Origin: Ampullaceana balthica
Lineage: Eukaryota > Mollusca > Gastropoda > Lymnaeidae
Direction: 5' to 3'
Assembly (NCBI GenBank): GCA_944989445.1
Contig: CALYLW010000550.1
Location: 804,044 to 868,043, forward strand
DNA: 64,000 nucleotides
Below the pieces are notes generated by a model that did no database searches, was not told the origin of the DNA, and saw only the letters and a program-made list of their open reading frames with translations. Below, one piece after another: positions 11,972-21,285 of the stretch. A program made the position numbers and the translations under genes. The first letter of the stretch is position 1, and every line of letters begins with the position of its first letter.

Positions 11972-12520
11972 AAATCCCTTATATTAACTTCACCGCCGTC
12001 TCTCTCTGTCTGTCTGTCGTCATCTCATGGGCGGGCGGGCGGAAAAACAAAAGTAAAAAATGACCCACTTTCCGTGATCCAATCGAGCTGAAATTTGGCA
12101 CACGGACCCGTCTAACCTAACAATGCATCGTATCAAAATTTCAGATCGATCGAACGTACCGTAATTAAATTAATGCATTTTTAGTTTATCCTTATATAAC
12201 GTATGTAATTCAAACTCACTGTTTGTTATTGTTTTTTTTTCCATGTGAAAGTTTGAGTTGACGCTTGGACGTCGACCCATCGAAGTACCGGCGTGCTTTT
12301 GTTTACATTTTACGTGTCACGCTGAGCTCGGACCAGCGATCGGTGACCATATTTTTCCCCTCTCCCCCCCCCCAGGGTTATGAAGCAAAGTTGAGTTAAG
12401 ACAGATTCAGTCTGTAAATGTTTGTCGCGTTTAAAAATAATCAATACTGTTAGTTATGTCTCATATATAAGGGATTCATAGTCAAAAACTTTGTTTTTAC
12501 GGGTTTGTTTTATTTACAGT
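11972..12520 (+). mobile_element. Family 2 non-autonomous element, copy 1
   Basis: It starts AAATCCCTTATATTAACTTC and ends with ATATAAGGGATT then CATAGTCAAAAACTTTG and ACGGGTTTG. The core carries GAGCTGAAATTTGGCAC, then CAGATCGATCGAACGTACCG and AATTAAATTAATGCATTTTT. The core and both ends resemble family 1, so the two families are related. No open frame is conserved. Other copies lie at 39.15, 39.69 and 62.68 kb. Confidence 0.8.
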
Positions 12521-13576
12521 TACATTTCGTGCAGTAGGTTGAACAAGAACATGTTTATGGCTAAAAATGTGTGTGTGGTAGGGGTCGAAGTTGAAGCGAC
12601 AAGTCTGTAATCAGACCCAATAACACCTCCAAAAAACAACAGTGCGCCTTCAGAATCACTTAGAATTACTTTCCATGAGAACATATCTAACAAGTGTTGA
12701 GCACGGATGCGAATGGTGCGAATGGTGCGAATGGTGCGATTGTTGGGTTGGTCTTAAAATGGCATTCAAGGGACACGACTCAAAAATCAAACATTGCGAT
12801 TATGATTGGATTGCCCAAAATGGCCCGACCTTGCCCTCCCCTATGGAGAACTAGATGGATGGCCGGAGAGGCAAGGGTCGCAGAGGATCAGCATATTGAT
12901 ACAGCTGGACAAATTGTCTCCACTTTGTCTACGTTCTGTCAGCTGAGGCATCTCCTAGAAGAATGACCGGATGAGGCAATATGAAGGACGGGAAGGGGGT
13001 GGGTGGAAAGTGAAGGATTATGGGTACCCCCCACACCCCACCCCGTGTAAGGGCTAAAACATGATCACGGTTGTTATCACCCAGCGCACCCACAAGGTCA
13101 CCCCTCTAGGCCACACTGCACATTTGACTTACCCACATAGTCGTACCTTTACACTATTTTATCAACTTTTTAACCTTTTATGTCTCTCTTTTTTAATTAC
13201 CGATTTTTTAAACTACCAAACCCCTGACCCACCCCGTCAAGTCTCATCATCTGACCCTATAAGCCACCCCAAAACCACTACTACTCAGGCCCCTTCACCA
13301 ATGTTCCTTCAAAAGTTCGTAAGTCCATGAACAAAATGTAATGCAAAGTTGCATAACATCCATATATTGTGCTATATGGTAATTCTAAACTGCTGCACGG
13401 CGTTGGTCACATATCTGCGAGGCCGCGCAGCTTAAAGGGAACATTGTCTATAACCCACCCCTACACCCATAATTCCTAGTCCCCATGACCAATACTCTTT
13501 ACAATTTTCATTCTGGTCATTTGGTCGCCATAGTTTTCGACTAAATTTTTTATAGTCCGTTTTGCCTCTTTCTGTA

Positions 13577-13577
<1 letters not shown>
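12521..13577. other. Unassigned spacer with short pyrimidine-rich tracts
   Basis: The region has a 9-bp triplication (GCGAATGGT) near 12,709-12,740 and pyrimidine-rich stretches near 13,030-13,060 and 13,220-13,300. Open frames of 70-90 codons overlap in different frames and show no domain. I see no gene. Confidence 0.5.
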
Positions 13578-13607
<30 letters not shown>

Positions 13608-13683
13608 TATCTTATCTTATCTGTTTACAGACGCCCCTTCTATACAGAAGATTATTGCGTCCTTCGCTATCTATGGTTTGTGT

Positions 13684-14244
13684 TTAGTCCTGCATTTTTA
13701 TTAGAGATTTAAATGTTGATAAAGTGTTGGTTTTCCTGGATTCTTCAGGCAACCCATTCCACGCCCGAATTCCGGACGGGAAGAAGGAAAACTTGTATGT
13801 GTTTGTTCTTGCATACGGAATAAGAAAGGTGTTTTTATCCTTATGTCTATCTGAGGGTTGTATTAAGTTATCTTTGTGTTGTATTTCTAAATTAGAATTA
13901 ATTGCTTTATGTATGATTACTACTTTGCTCTTGGTTCTTCTATCCTCTAGTGTTTCAAGGTTTAATGATTTAACTAATGGTGTTATTCTTGTCAGTTTTC
14001 GAATATTCTCCAGTAATGAATCTGGCAGCTCTTTTTGAATTTGTTCTAGTTTATCAATGTTTTCTTTGGTGGATGGGTCCCATACAGAAGATGCATATTC
14101 TAGTACAGGTCTCACCAAAGTGAGGTAGAATTTTAGTTTTATATCTCTATTACATTTGTTAAAGTTTCTTTTTATAAAGCCAAAGGTTTTGTTTGATTTT
14201 TTAATAACTTCATTGACATGGGGATTCCATGATAGTTTTCTCAT
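13684..14244 (-). pseudogene. LINE ORF2, C-terminal region
   Basis: This 186-codon open frame lies after the reverse transcriptase. It carries landmarks common in CR1/L2/jockey-type polyproteins: LVRPVLEYASSVWDP, then ENIDKLEQIQK, then RRTKSKVVIIHKAINS and finally SGIRAWNGLPEESRKTNTLS. It ends LIKMQD and stop, about 60 bp before the tail. Compared with the plus-strand copy at 51.6-52.1 kb it has a short out-of-frame patch after EQIQK, caused by compensating indels. The ATG is internal to the ancestral frame and is not a real start. Confidence 0.88.
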
Positions 14245-14283
14245 TTATTAAGACTCCTAAGTATTTTGCATCTTTAGTTTGGG

Positions 14284-14610
14284 TCAGTTTTTTCCATGAA
14301 TGTAATATTTTGAATTTATTTGTTTCTTTTTCTTTGTTACTCTTAACAGTTGACACTTTTCTGGGTGGAAAGACATACTCCAGTTAGTTTCCCATTTTAT
14401 CAATTCATCTAAGTCTTTTTGTAAAATTTTGCTATCTTGTTCTGATTTAATTGTTCTATAGATTATACAATCATCAGCAAATAACCTAACTTTTGTACCT
14501 GTTGAGATGTTGTTGGGTAAATCATTTATATAAATTAAAAAGAGTAAGGGACCTAGCACAGTTCCTTGTGGAACTCCTGAGTTAACCTTTATTGGTGCAG
14601 ATTTAGATCC
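14284..14610 (-). pseudogene. LINE reverse transcriptase, catalytic FADD segment
   Basis: The segment begins just upstream of a GVPQGTVLGPLLF block and contains LFADDCIIYR, the conserved motif with the paired aspartates that bind catalytic metals, followed by a thumb-like WSMSFHPEKCQLLRVT stretch. It is separated from the preceding RT part by a frameshift near 14,615 and from the C-terminal part by indels near 14,245-14,285. The catalytic residues are intact, but the polyprotein is not continuous. Confidence 0.88.
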
Positions 14611-14611
14611 A

Positions 14612-15307
14612 TTAATTATTACAGTTTGCTACCCTGCCCAAAAGGAAGTCTTGGATCCAGTGATGTAAGGAACCTGAGATTCCAAAGTAGTTAAGTTTTT
14701 TAAGTAAACTAAGGTGGTGAACTTTGTCAAATGCTTTTGAGAAGTCTAGTAATATTGTATCTATTTGATCATTTTTGTCTAAGCCTTTTGATAGTTCATC
14801 TATTAAACCTATTAATTGTGTTTCACATGATCTGTTTTTTCTAAAGCCGTGTTGATGTGGGCATAGGGCATTATATTTGTCAAGGTGGTTAACTATTCTA
14901 CTATATATTATGTGTTCTAGTAATTTACAGGTGATACTAGTAAGTGATACAGGCCTGTAATTACCAGGGTCTGATTTATCCCCTTTCTTAAAGAGTGGAG
15001 TTACGTTAGCTAATTTCCAATCCTGGGGCACTTTACCCTGGTTTAGAGAGGCTTGAAAGAGAACTACAAGGATTGGGGACAGTTCATTGCTTAGTTCTTT
15101 TAATAACCTTGCAGGCAAATCATCTGGGCCAGTAGCTTTGTTTATTTTTAAGTTTTTTAGGAGTGAATGTATACCTATCTCATCTACAGTTATGTTACCT
15201 ATTTCCTCCATTTTATTTAAATTTATTAAAACTTCCTTGTCGCCTGAGGCAGAAAAAGATGAAGCAAAATATGTGTTAAGGATATTAGCTTTATTTTCAT
15301 TATCATT
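14612..15307 (-). pseudogene. LINE reverse transcriptase, fingers and palm
   Basis: Landmarks in order are NKATGPDDLPARLLKEL (fingers), NYRPVSLTSITCKLLEHII, HGFRKNRSCETQL and LLDFSKAFDKVHH, which holds the first catalytic aspartate. The largest continuous frame is 14612-15211, but the same frame remains open upstream to about 15,307, where an indel separates it from the endonuclease/linker frame. The function would be target-primed reverse transcription in the nucleus. This copy is broken. Confidence 0.9.
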
Positions 15308-15317
15308 ATAGGTTTTA

Positions 15318-16070
15318 TTATTTGAGCCTTTTTAGTGTGGCTATTCCTGAAGGTTCCATTTTTTTAGATTTGATAAAGGACCATAAGTTTTTATTGTTAT
15401 CTTTGGTAATTACATTGTTTATATATTCATTTTGGAGGTTTCGACTACGTTTTTGTGTCAAGTGTTTAATCTTTAAGTATTTTTTGTGTATCCTATATGA
15501 ATAGGTAGCTTTATATTTCTTAAATAAGTTCTCTTTTTGTTTGCATAGCTTTTTCAATCTAGAATTGAACCAGCATTTGTTAATTTTATTTGATGTTAGT
15601 TTTGTTGGAACATTCTCATGCATTATAGTTTTTAGATTTGTTTTTATATCTTTCCAAATTTCTTCTACTGGGTTATTTGTGTTAAATTTACTTAGGAAAG
15701 TTTGTTGGAAGTTAGCCGCTGATTGGTGTAGTTTTATTGAATTACATTTATTCCAAAGATAGATTATTCTTCTAGGTATCTTATTAATGTTAGTTTTTAT
15801 TGTATTGGTGACCCTAACAATATCATGGTCGGACAGTCCTGGAATTATTTTATAGTCTAACAATAGTCCTGGTCTATTTGTTAGGAATAAATCTAGTGTT
15901 TTAGTTTTCCTTGTTGCTGTTTTTACTATCTGTTCTAGGTTTATGTTGTTTATAGTGTCTAAAAAGTGTTCATTAATTTCTTTGTTAGTTTGATGGTTAT
16001 CAATTGTATAATTTTTCCAATTTATATCTTGAAGGTTACAGTCACCCATAATCCATAGAACTGCATTTTT
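15318..16070 (-). pseudogene. LINE endonuclease C-terminal half and linker
   Basis: The segment starts at IMGDCNLQDINWKN, the equivalent of the GDFN-x-x-x-x-W block of AP-like endonucleases. It continues through LDLFLTNRP and GLSDHDIV, the Ser-Asp-His block that contributes the catalytic histidine. A basic linker follows, with RNLQNEYINNVI and LWSFIKSKK. The right edge (16,070) is the insertion point of family 1 elements; the N-terminal half continues at 17,047. The Cys in GDCN in place of the usual Phe is a substitution at a normally conserved position. Confidence 0.88.
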
Positions 16071-16568
16071 AAATCCTTTATATTAATTCGTGGTGTCTGC
16101 GGCCGCCCTTTATTGCTTGCTTGTCGCCAAAACTTTGAATGTTTTTTTAACCCATTCCCTCGTAAGCTAGCGAGCTGAAATTTAGCAGCCAGTTGGGTGG
16201 CGATGATAAAAACTATGTATCAAAATTTCAGATTGTTCGCATGTACCGTAATTGAATTATTGATTTTTTTAGATAATTTTATTTATTCCTATGTATCATG
16301 TTATTTTTGGAGATAAGAGTGTAAAGGTGCGCATTATGTTGAACATCCTTTCTGTCACGCAATTAGGTGCGTATTTTATTGACAACACTTTTTATAAACA
16401 TATTCCTGATCGGTGCGAATTATATTAAACATGTTTTACGACACAACTGCAATTTTGTATTTTTGGATGGTCTTGCGCTGCGTATTATCATGAACATTCT
16501 TTTAGTTACGTCTCGTACATAAAGGATTTATAATCAAAAACATGGTTTTTTACGTTTTTTTTATTATT
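16071..16568 (+). mobile_element. Family 1 non-autonomous element, copy 2 (inside LINE)
   Basis: It starts AAATCCTTTATATTAATTCG and ends with CATAAAGGATTTATAATC, a T-rich run and ATTATT directly before the next copy. Iteron-like words near GGTGCGCATTATGTTGAACA recur four times between 16,325 and 16,500. The element lies in an oligo-T stretch of the LINE endonuclease region and is followed head to tail by copy 3. Confidence 0.85.
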
Positions 16569-17046
16569 AAATCCTTTATATTAACTCGTGGTGTCTGCAT
16601 CCTTGCTTGATGCCAAAACTTTGGATCAATTTTTAACCCACTTCCTCGTAAGCTAGCGAACTGAAATTTTGCAGGCAGTTTTGTAATGATGATAAAAACA
16701 ATGTATAAAAATTTCAGATCGATCGCATGTACCGTAATTAAATTATTGATTTTTTAGATTATTTTATTTATTCCATGTATCATGTTATCTTTTGTGATAG
16801 AGTGTCGCGGTGCGTATTATATTGAACAACCTTTCTGTCGCGCAATAAGGTGCGTATTTTATTGACAACTCTTTTTATAAACATATTCCTGATCGGTGCG
16901 CATTATATTAAATATGTTTTACGACACAACTGCAATTTTGTATTTTGGATGGTCTTGCGCTGCGTATTATCATGAACATTCTTTTAGTTACTTCTCGTAC
17001 ATAAAGGATTTATAGTCAAAAACTTGTTTTTTTTAACGTTTTTTAA
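16569..17046 (+). mobile_element. Family 1 non-autonomous element, copy 3 (inside LINE)
   Basis: This is the clearest full-length copy, about 478 bp. Left terminus AAATCCTTTATATTAACTCG; right terminus CATAAAGGATTTATAGTC plus T-rich tail. Iterons sit at about 16,809, 16,849, 16,895 and 16,959, with consensus near GGTGCGYATTATATTGAACA. Excising copies 2 and 3 together restores the LINE reading frame, with an oligo-T run at the junction on both sides. Confidence 0.87.
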
Positions 17047-17470
17047 ATTATTATTATCTTCTTTTATGAAAGTTAATTGACTACAAAGATTGTTCATGTA
17101 TTCTATGTTTGTATTCGGAGGTCTATATATACTGTCTAATAAGTGGGGTTGAGTTTGGTGTAATTATTTTACAATAAATAGACTATATTAAAATTTGGCT
17201 GTGTAGTAATTTCTTCAGCTATGATATTTGATTTAATTGCAATTAGCACTCCTCCATACATGTCTGGTCTGTCTTTCCTAAAAATCTTATAATTGGTGTT
17301 TAAAATCTCAGAGTTATATATGTTGGGGTTCAACCAAGTTTCAGAACCAGCAATTATGTCTGGTTCTTCTGTTTTTATAAGTAGTTCTAAATCTGGAATT
17401 TTATTTTTTATGCTTTGGAAATTAACTATTAGTGTTTTGAGAATGTTTTGATTATTATTATTATTAGATT
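17047..17470 (-). pseudogene. LINE endonuclease N-terminal half
   Basis: Translated on the minus strand, the segment reads LIVNFQSIKNKIPDLELLI, then PDIIAGSETWLNPNI, then RKDRPDMYGGVLIAIKS. These match the first half of AP-like endonucleases: Asn in N-x-Q-S, and the metal-binding Glu in the E-(T/S)-W-L block. No ATG opens it; it should be continuous with the PHD segment but is offset by an indel in an A-run near 17,465-17,475. A stop also occurs at about codon 100. The other half continues beyond the family 1 insertions. Confidence 0.85.
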
Positions 17471-17827
17471 TTTATGGGTAATTTTATGGGTTTGTGTGGT
17501 AGGTTTCATTTTATCTAGTGGTTTATTTATAAAAGGATTAGCCAAAACACTGTAAGAGTTTGTGGTGATCAGGTCCTTATAGTTAAATAAATCTGAACTG
17601 ATTTGGGGCAACCCACAATGTATGCAGTGCCAAGATGCATATTTATTTCTTAGGCCTATTGCTATGTGCTTTGGTGTTTTAGTATGCAGGCATGCTATGT
17701 GGTACCATTCATTGCAGGTGTCACACTGAATGGTTCCTTGTTTGCTAGTGCATGCCTTAATACAAATTTGACATTTAGATGATACTGGGCCTGGGTTAAG
17801 TTCTATGTCGACTGATAGGAGCAACAT
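17429..17827 (-). pseudogene. LINE ORF N-terminus with 2A-like motif and PHD finger
   Basis: The frame begins MLLLSVDIELNPGP. The last eight residues fit the D-(V/I)-E-x-N-P-G-P consensus of 2A ribosome-skipping peptides. A C4HC3 zinc finger of PHD type follows: C-x2-C, QCDTC, EWYH, C and a final WHCIHC. PHD fingers and 2A-like motifs are both known at the N-terminus of some CR1/L2-type LINEs in invertebrates. The frame stays open upstream of this ATG through a basic then hydrophobic stretch, which is the usual context of a functional 2A, so the original start was probably further 5'. The frame is lost before the endonuclease, so this copy is dead. Confidence 0.85.
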
Positions 17828-17995
17828 TAAGATTAAGTGTTTTTGCCTATATCTACATATTTTATGTTTCCATTGTTTGAAGGAGATTTCCTTTATTGTG
17901 CTTAAGATAGAGGTGTAGTCAGTGTGCTTTGTGTTGTGGTGGTTTATAATTATTGATATATTGCTCTGATTTTTAGGATGTTTGTTGTAATGTAT

Positions 17996-18330
17996 CTTAT
18001 CTTATCTTATCTTATCTTGTCTTATCTTATCATATATCTTCTTTTATCTGTAAAAGATGCTCCGTTTATACAGAATATTATTGCGTCCTATGCGTATCCT
18101 TGGTTTATGTCAAGTCTTGCATTTTTATTAGAGTTTTATATGTTGATAGAGTTCGTTTTCCTGTATTCCCCAGGAAACGCAACCCAAGTCCGAATTCCGG
18201 TCGGGAAGAACGACGATTTGTATGTGTTTGTTCTTGAATACGGAATTAAAAAGGTGTTTTTATCCCTATGTCTATCCGAGGGTTTCATTAGGTTATCTTT
18301 GTGTTGTCTATCTGTATTTATCTCCACCAC
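17996..18330 (-). mobile_element. Truncated LINE 3' end (second copy)
   Basis: A TATCT-repeat tail at 17,996-18,030 on the plus strand is followed by the 3' UTR and the C-terminal codons in minus orientation. It includes a diverged equivalent of the TNTYKFSFFPSGIRAWNGLP region. It is more diverged than the LINE next to it and carries substitutions throughout. The 5' break is near 18,325. Confidence 0.82.
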
Positions 18331-18819
18331 CCACTTGCCCGAAAAAAGCAGCAAGAAACGAAACAAATCGTCTACTGTTATTTTCTTAAGCATAAAATAT
18401 TTCATGAAAATTTCATTAAAATCTCAGCTGTAGTACTTAAAATAAATAATTGAGCTGAATTTGCAAATTTCTGGCCAGTTTATTAGTGTCTGGTTTTTAC
18501 TCACCGCTCGAAGCTCTTACGAGTTATTTATTATTAAACACATCGAGGTAAGCTCCTAATAATGTCAGCTCAACGGATGTAACTCAGGCCACAGACTTTA
18601 TACTGAATGCAGTACTTGTACATTACGATAAATGCATCGATCCCAAAATAATTGTGCACGAACAAGCTCTTGAATATCAACATATCACATTTCGAAGTAA
18701 GCAAATATATATATATATAGTTGTCTCCTAAACGACCATGTACAAATGAGCATGACGAATGACCCTCCGTGGCATCGAAAAATCATGGTTGGCAAGCGTG
18801 ATTGGATGAAAATAAAATA
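18331..18819. other. Unassigned spacer
   Basis: This is AT-rich DNA between a LINE fragment and the triple family 1 array. A short TA repeat lies at 18,707-18,718. I see no gene. Confidence 0.5.
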
Positions 18820-19276
18820 TTTAAAAAACCCCGTAAAAAACAAAGTTTTTGACTATAAATCCTTTATGTACGAGAAGTAACTAAAAGAATGTTCATAACA
18901 ATACGCAGCGCAAAACAATCTCTAAATGCGCACCGTCAGGAATATGTTTATAAATAGTGTTGTCAATAAAATACGCACCTTATTGCGCGACAGAAAGGTT
19001 GTTCAATATAATGCGCACCTTTACACTCTATCTAAAAAAATAACATGATACAGAGAAATAAATTAAATAATCTAAAAAATCAATAATTTAATTACGATAC
19101 ATGCGATCGATCTGAAATTTTTATACATTGTTTTTATCATCGGTACAAAACTGCCTGCAAAAAATCAGCTCGCTAGCTTACGAGGAAGTGGGATCAAAAT
19201 GGCTCCAAAGTTTTGGCGACAAGCAAGCAATCAAGGGTGCACGCAAGCAGACACCACGAGTTAATATAAAGGATTT
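18820..19276 (-). mobile_element. Family 1 element, copy 4
   Basis: First of three head-to-tail copies in minus orientation. It has the same termini and iterons as the copies at 16.1-17.0 kb, with a small deletion in the fourth iteron region near 18,915-18,935. Confidence 0.83.
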
Positions 19277-19772
19277 AAAAAAAACACGTAAAAAACCAAG
19301 ATTTTGACTAAATCCTTTATGTACGAGACGTAACTAAAAGAATGTTCATTATAATACGCCAAGCAAGACCATCCAAAAAATTCAAAGTTGAAGTTGTGTC
19401 GTAAAACAGGTTTAATATAATGCGCACCGATCAGGAATATGTTTATAAAAAGTGTTGTCAATAAAATACGCACCTTATTGCGCGACAGAAAGGTTGTTCA
19501 ATATAATACGCACCGCGTACACTCTATCTCAAAAAATAACATGATACATAGGAATAAATAAAATAATCTAAAAAATCAATAATTTAATTACGGTACATGC
19601 GATCGATCTGAAATTTTGATACATTGTTTTTATCATCGGTACGAAACTGCCTGCAAAATTTCAGCTCGCTAGCTTACGAGGAAGTGGGTTAAAAATCGAT
19701 CCAAAGTTTTGGCGACAAGCAAGGGTTCAAGGGTGCAAGCAACCAGACACCACGAGTTAATATAAAGGATTT
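19277..19772 (-). mobile_element. Family 1 element, copy 5
   Basis: Middle copy of the triple array, full length. The GGATTT terminus of copy 4 is followed directly by a run of A and ACACGTAAAAAACC, then the other terminus of this copy, so the units join with only an A/T-rich linker. Short open frames here recur between copies because the sequence is the same, not because of coding selection. Confidence 0.85.
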
Positions 19773-20049
19773 AATAAAAAAACACGTAAAAAATCATGTT
19801 TTTGACTATAATTCCTTTATGTACGAGGAGTAACTAAAAGAATGTTCATTATAATGCGCAGCGCAAGACCATCCAAAAATACAAAATTGCAGTTGTGTCG
19901 TAAAACATGTTTAATATAATGAGCACCGATAAAGAATATGTTTATAAAAAGAGTTGTCAATAAAATACGCACCTTATTGCGCGACAGATCAGCAAGCAAG
20001 CAAGCAATCAAGGGCGGCCGCAGACACCACGAGTTAATATAAAGGATTT
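19773..20049 (-). mobile_element. Family 1 element, copy 6 (internally deleted)
   Basis: Both ends are present, but the core between the iteron block and the AGCAAGCAAGCAATCAAGG segment is missing (junction near 19,988). It ends GGATTT at 20,044-20,049. Confidence 0.83.
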
Positions 20050-20144
20050 TTTTAAAAAAAAGGGGGGGGGGATGATAGGTGGCAACAAAGCTTCTTACGT
20101 TCATTTGCCGTTCAGCTGCGTCTTTTCCTTCACAGACTAACATA

Positions 20145-20216
20145 TGATTCGTAGTGTAGTGGTTATCACGTCCGCCTTGCACGCGGAAAGTCGTGGGATC
20201 AAACCCCAGCGGGAAA
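20145..20216 (+). pseudogene. tRNA-like relic (TGC in anticodon position)
   Basis: The segment has a D-arm GTAGTGTAGTGGTTATCAC typical of tRNA-Val, an anticodon stem CCGC/GCGG and a loop CTTGCAC placing TGC at positions 34-36. The T-arm is weak: the usual GGTTCGA is GGATCAA, and one T-stem pair and at least two acceptor pairs fail. An A-rich tract follows at once. This suits a retroposed tRNA or the head of a SINE better than a working tRNA gene. Confidence 0.7.
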
Positions 20217-20999
20217 AAAAAATTAAAAAAATAAAAATGTTTGTTTCTGCCCGTTCTTTTCGCCCTTTTTCCAACATGACTAAGGCTGTTAAACGATAAT
20301 CGGATTTGAAAGCGACAATCGGTAATCGGTTTTAAATTTCCCAAACTGATAATCGAATTTGATTCGGCCAGATTTATGAAGCGAAATCCGGTCAGAGCAA
20401 AAGCCGGATTTTTTAAAAAATTGGCGGATTCCCTATTTGCCGGAAAGGAGCTATAATTAATATATATTTTATCGCAAACACGGCAAGCCGGATTTTGGCC
20501 ACATTTATGAAGCAAATTTCTGCAGGAGCCGGATTTGTAAATGTGGCCGGATTCCGGATTTGACGGAGACGAAAGCGAAATCCGGCAGACCCCTAATTTC
20601 AATGAAGTCAGCTATAAAACGATAATCGGTTTGAAATCGGAGTTACATAATCAATAATCGGTTTGCCAAAAACAAAATATTAACAACACGCAATTAACAA
20701 CCTTAAATATGACTAACCCTCGCTAGGGTCGGCCAATCACAGTTTATGTTTAAGGGATGGAAATAATAAAGGGGGGGGGGACGGGTAACAACAACCTCAG
20801 TGTGCATGTCTTCACATTTACTAGCTATTTTTTCATAACTTCGTGCTGCTGTTTGTGTCCGTACTCTAACCCCACCCCAACCGTTCTTTGCACTGTCTTT
20901 GATGAGCAAGTCTGCGGCGTATGCTACGCCGCGGGTCGTATCTCGGTTCTTTTATTTCGAGACATCAGCATGCTCCACTCCTGAATCTAGTGACTAGTG
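20217..20999. other. Spacer with repeated CGATAATCGG and CCGGATT words
   Basis: Between 20,285 and 20,690 the words CGATAATCGG and CCGGATTT recur in both orientations, as in degenerate terminal regions of some DNA transposons. I cannot define ends. Two poly-G runs (20,063 and 20,771) are followed by similar but not alignable sequence. No gene is supported. Confidence 0.4.
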
Positions 21000-21150
21000 T
21001 CCTGTATACGTGTCACGTGTCTAGTGTCCTGCAAACCGTGTCACGTGTCTAGTGTCATGTATACCGTGTCACGTGTCTAGTGTCTTGTATACCGTGTCAC
21101 GTGTCTAGTGTCATGTATACTGCATACCGTGTCACGTGACTAGTGTTTAT
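21000..21150. repeat. 28-bp minisatellite with E-box cores, about 5 units
   Basis: The unit is close to GTCTAGTGTCNTGTATACC then GTGTCAC. Each junction creates TCACGTG, which contains the palindrome CACGTG. Confidence 0.85.
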
Positions 21151-21285
21151 TGTCCTATCTCAGTCACATTCTGTTCCTTCTATCAATCCCCCGCCCCCCC
21201 AACTCTTCTGAACTCCACACACCTCCTTTCATTCCTTCTCTTGTTCTTCCAACCTCCTAAATCTTCACTTATTTCCCCACCAACT

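Larger units (their letters stand above)
13578..17995 (-). mobile_element. CR1/L2-like non-LTR retrotransposon, near complete, split by two insertions
   Basis: Reading on the minus strand, the order is: 2A-like motif, PHD finger, apurinic-type endonuclease, reverse transcriptase, conserved C-terminal region, short 3' UTR and a (GATAA)n tail at 13,578-13,622. This order and the microsatellite-type tail fit the CR1/L2 group. Two family 1 elements (16,071-17,046) interrupt the endonuclease. Without them the LINE is about 3.4 kb. Several single-base frameshifts and stops make it inactive. The 5' side abuts the (GATAA)n tail of another LINE copy, and the frame stays open for some 50 codons upstream of the first ATG, so the true 5' end may be lost. 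A C-terminal copy at 51.6-52.1 kb is nearly identical. Confidence 0.9.

Noticed and set aside
18707..18718. Possible origin or promoter TATA run
   Set aside because: Short TA repeat only, with no supporting elements nearby.
19817..20602. 261-codon minus-strand open frame
   Set aside because: It crosses the tRNA-like relic, a poly-G tract and a family 1 element; the recurring piece RILLTTLFINIF is just the element sequence translated, and it drifts in frame between copies.
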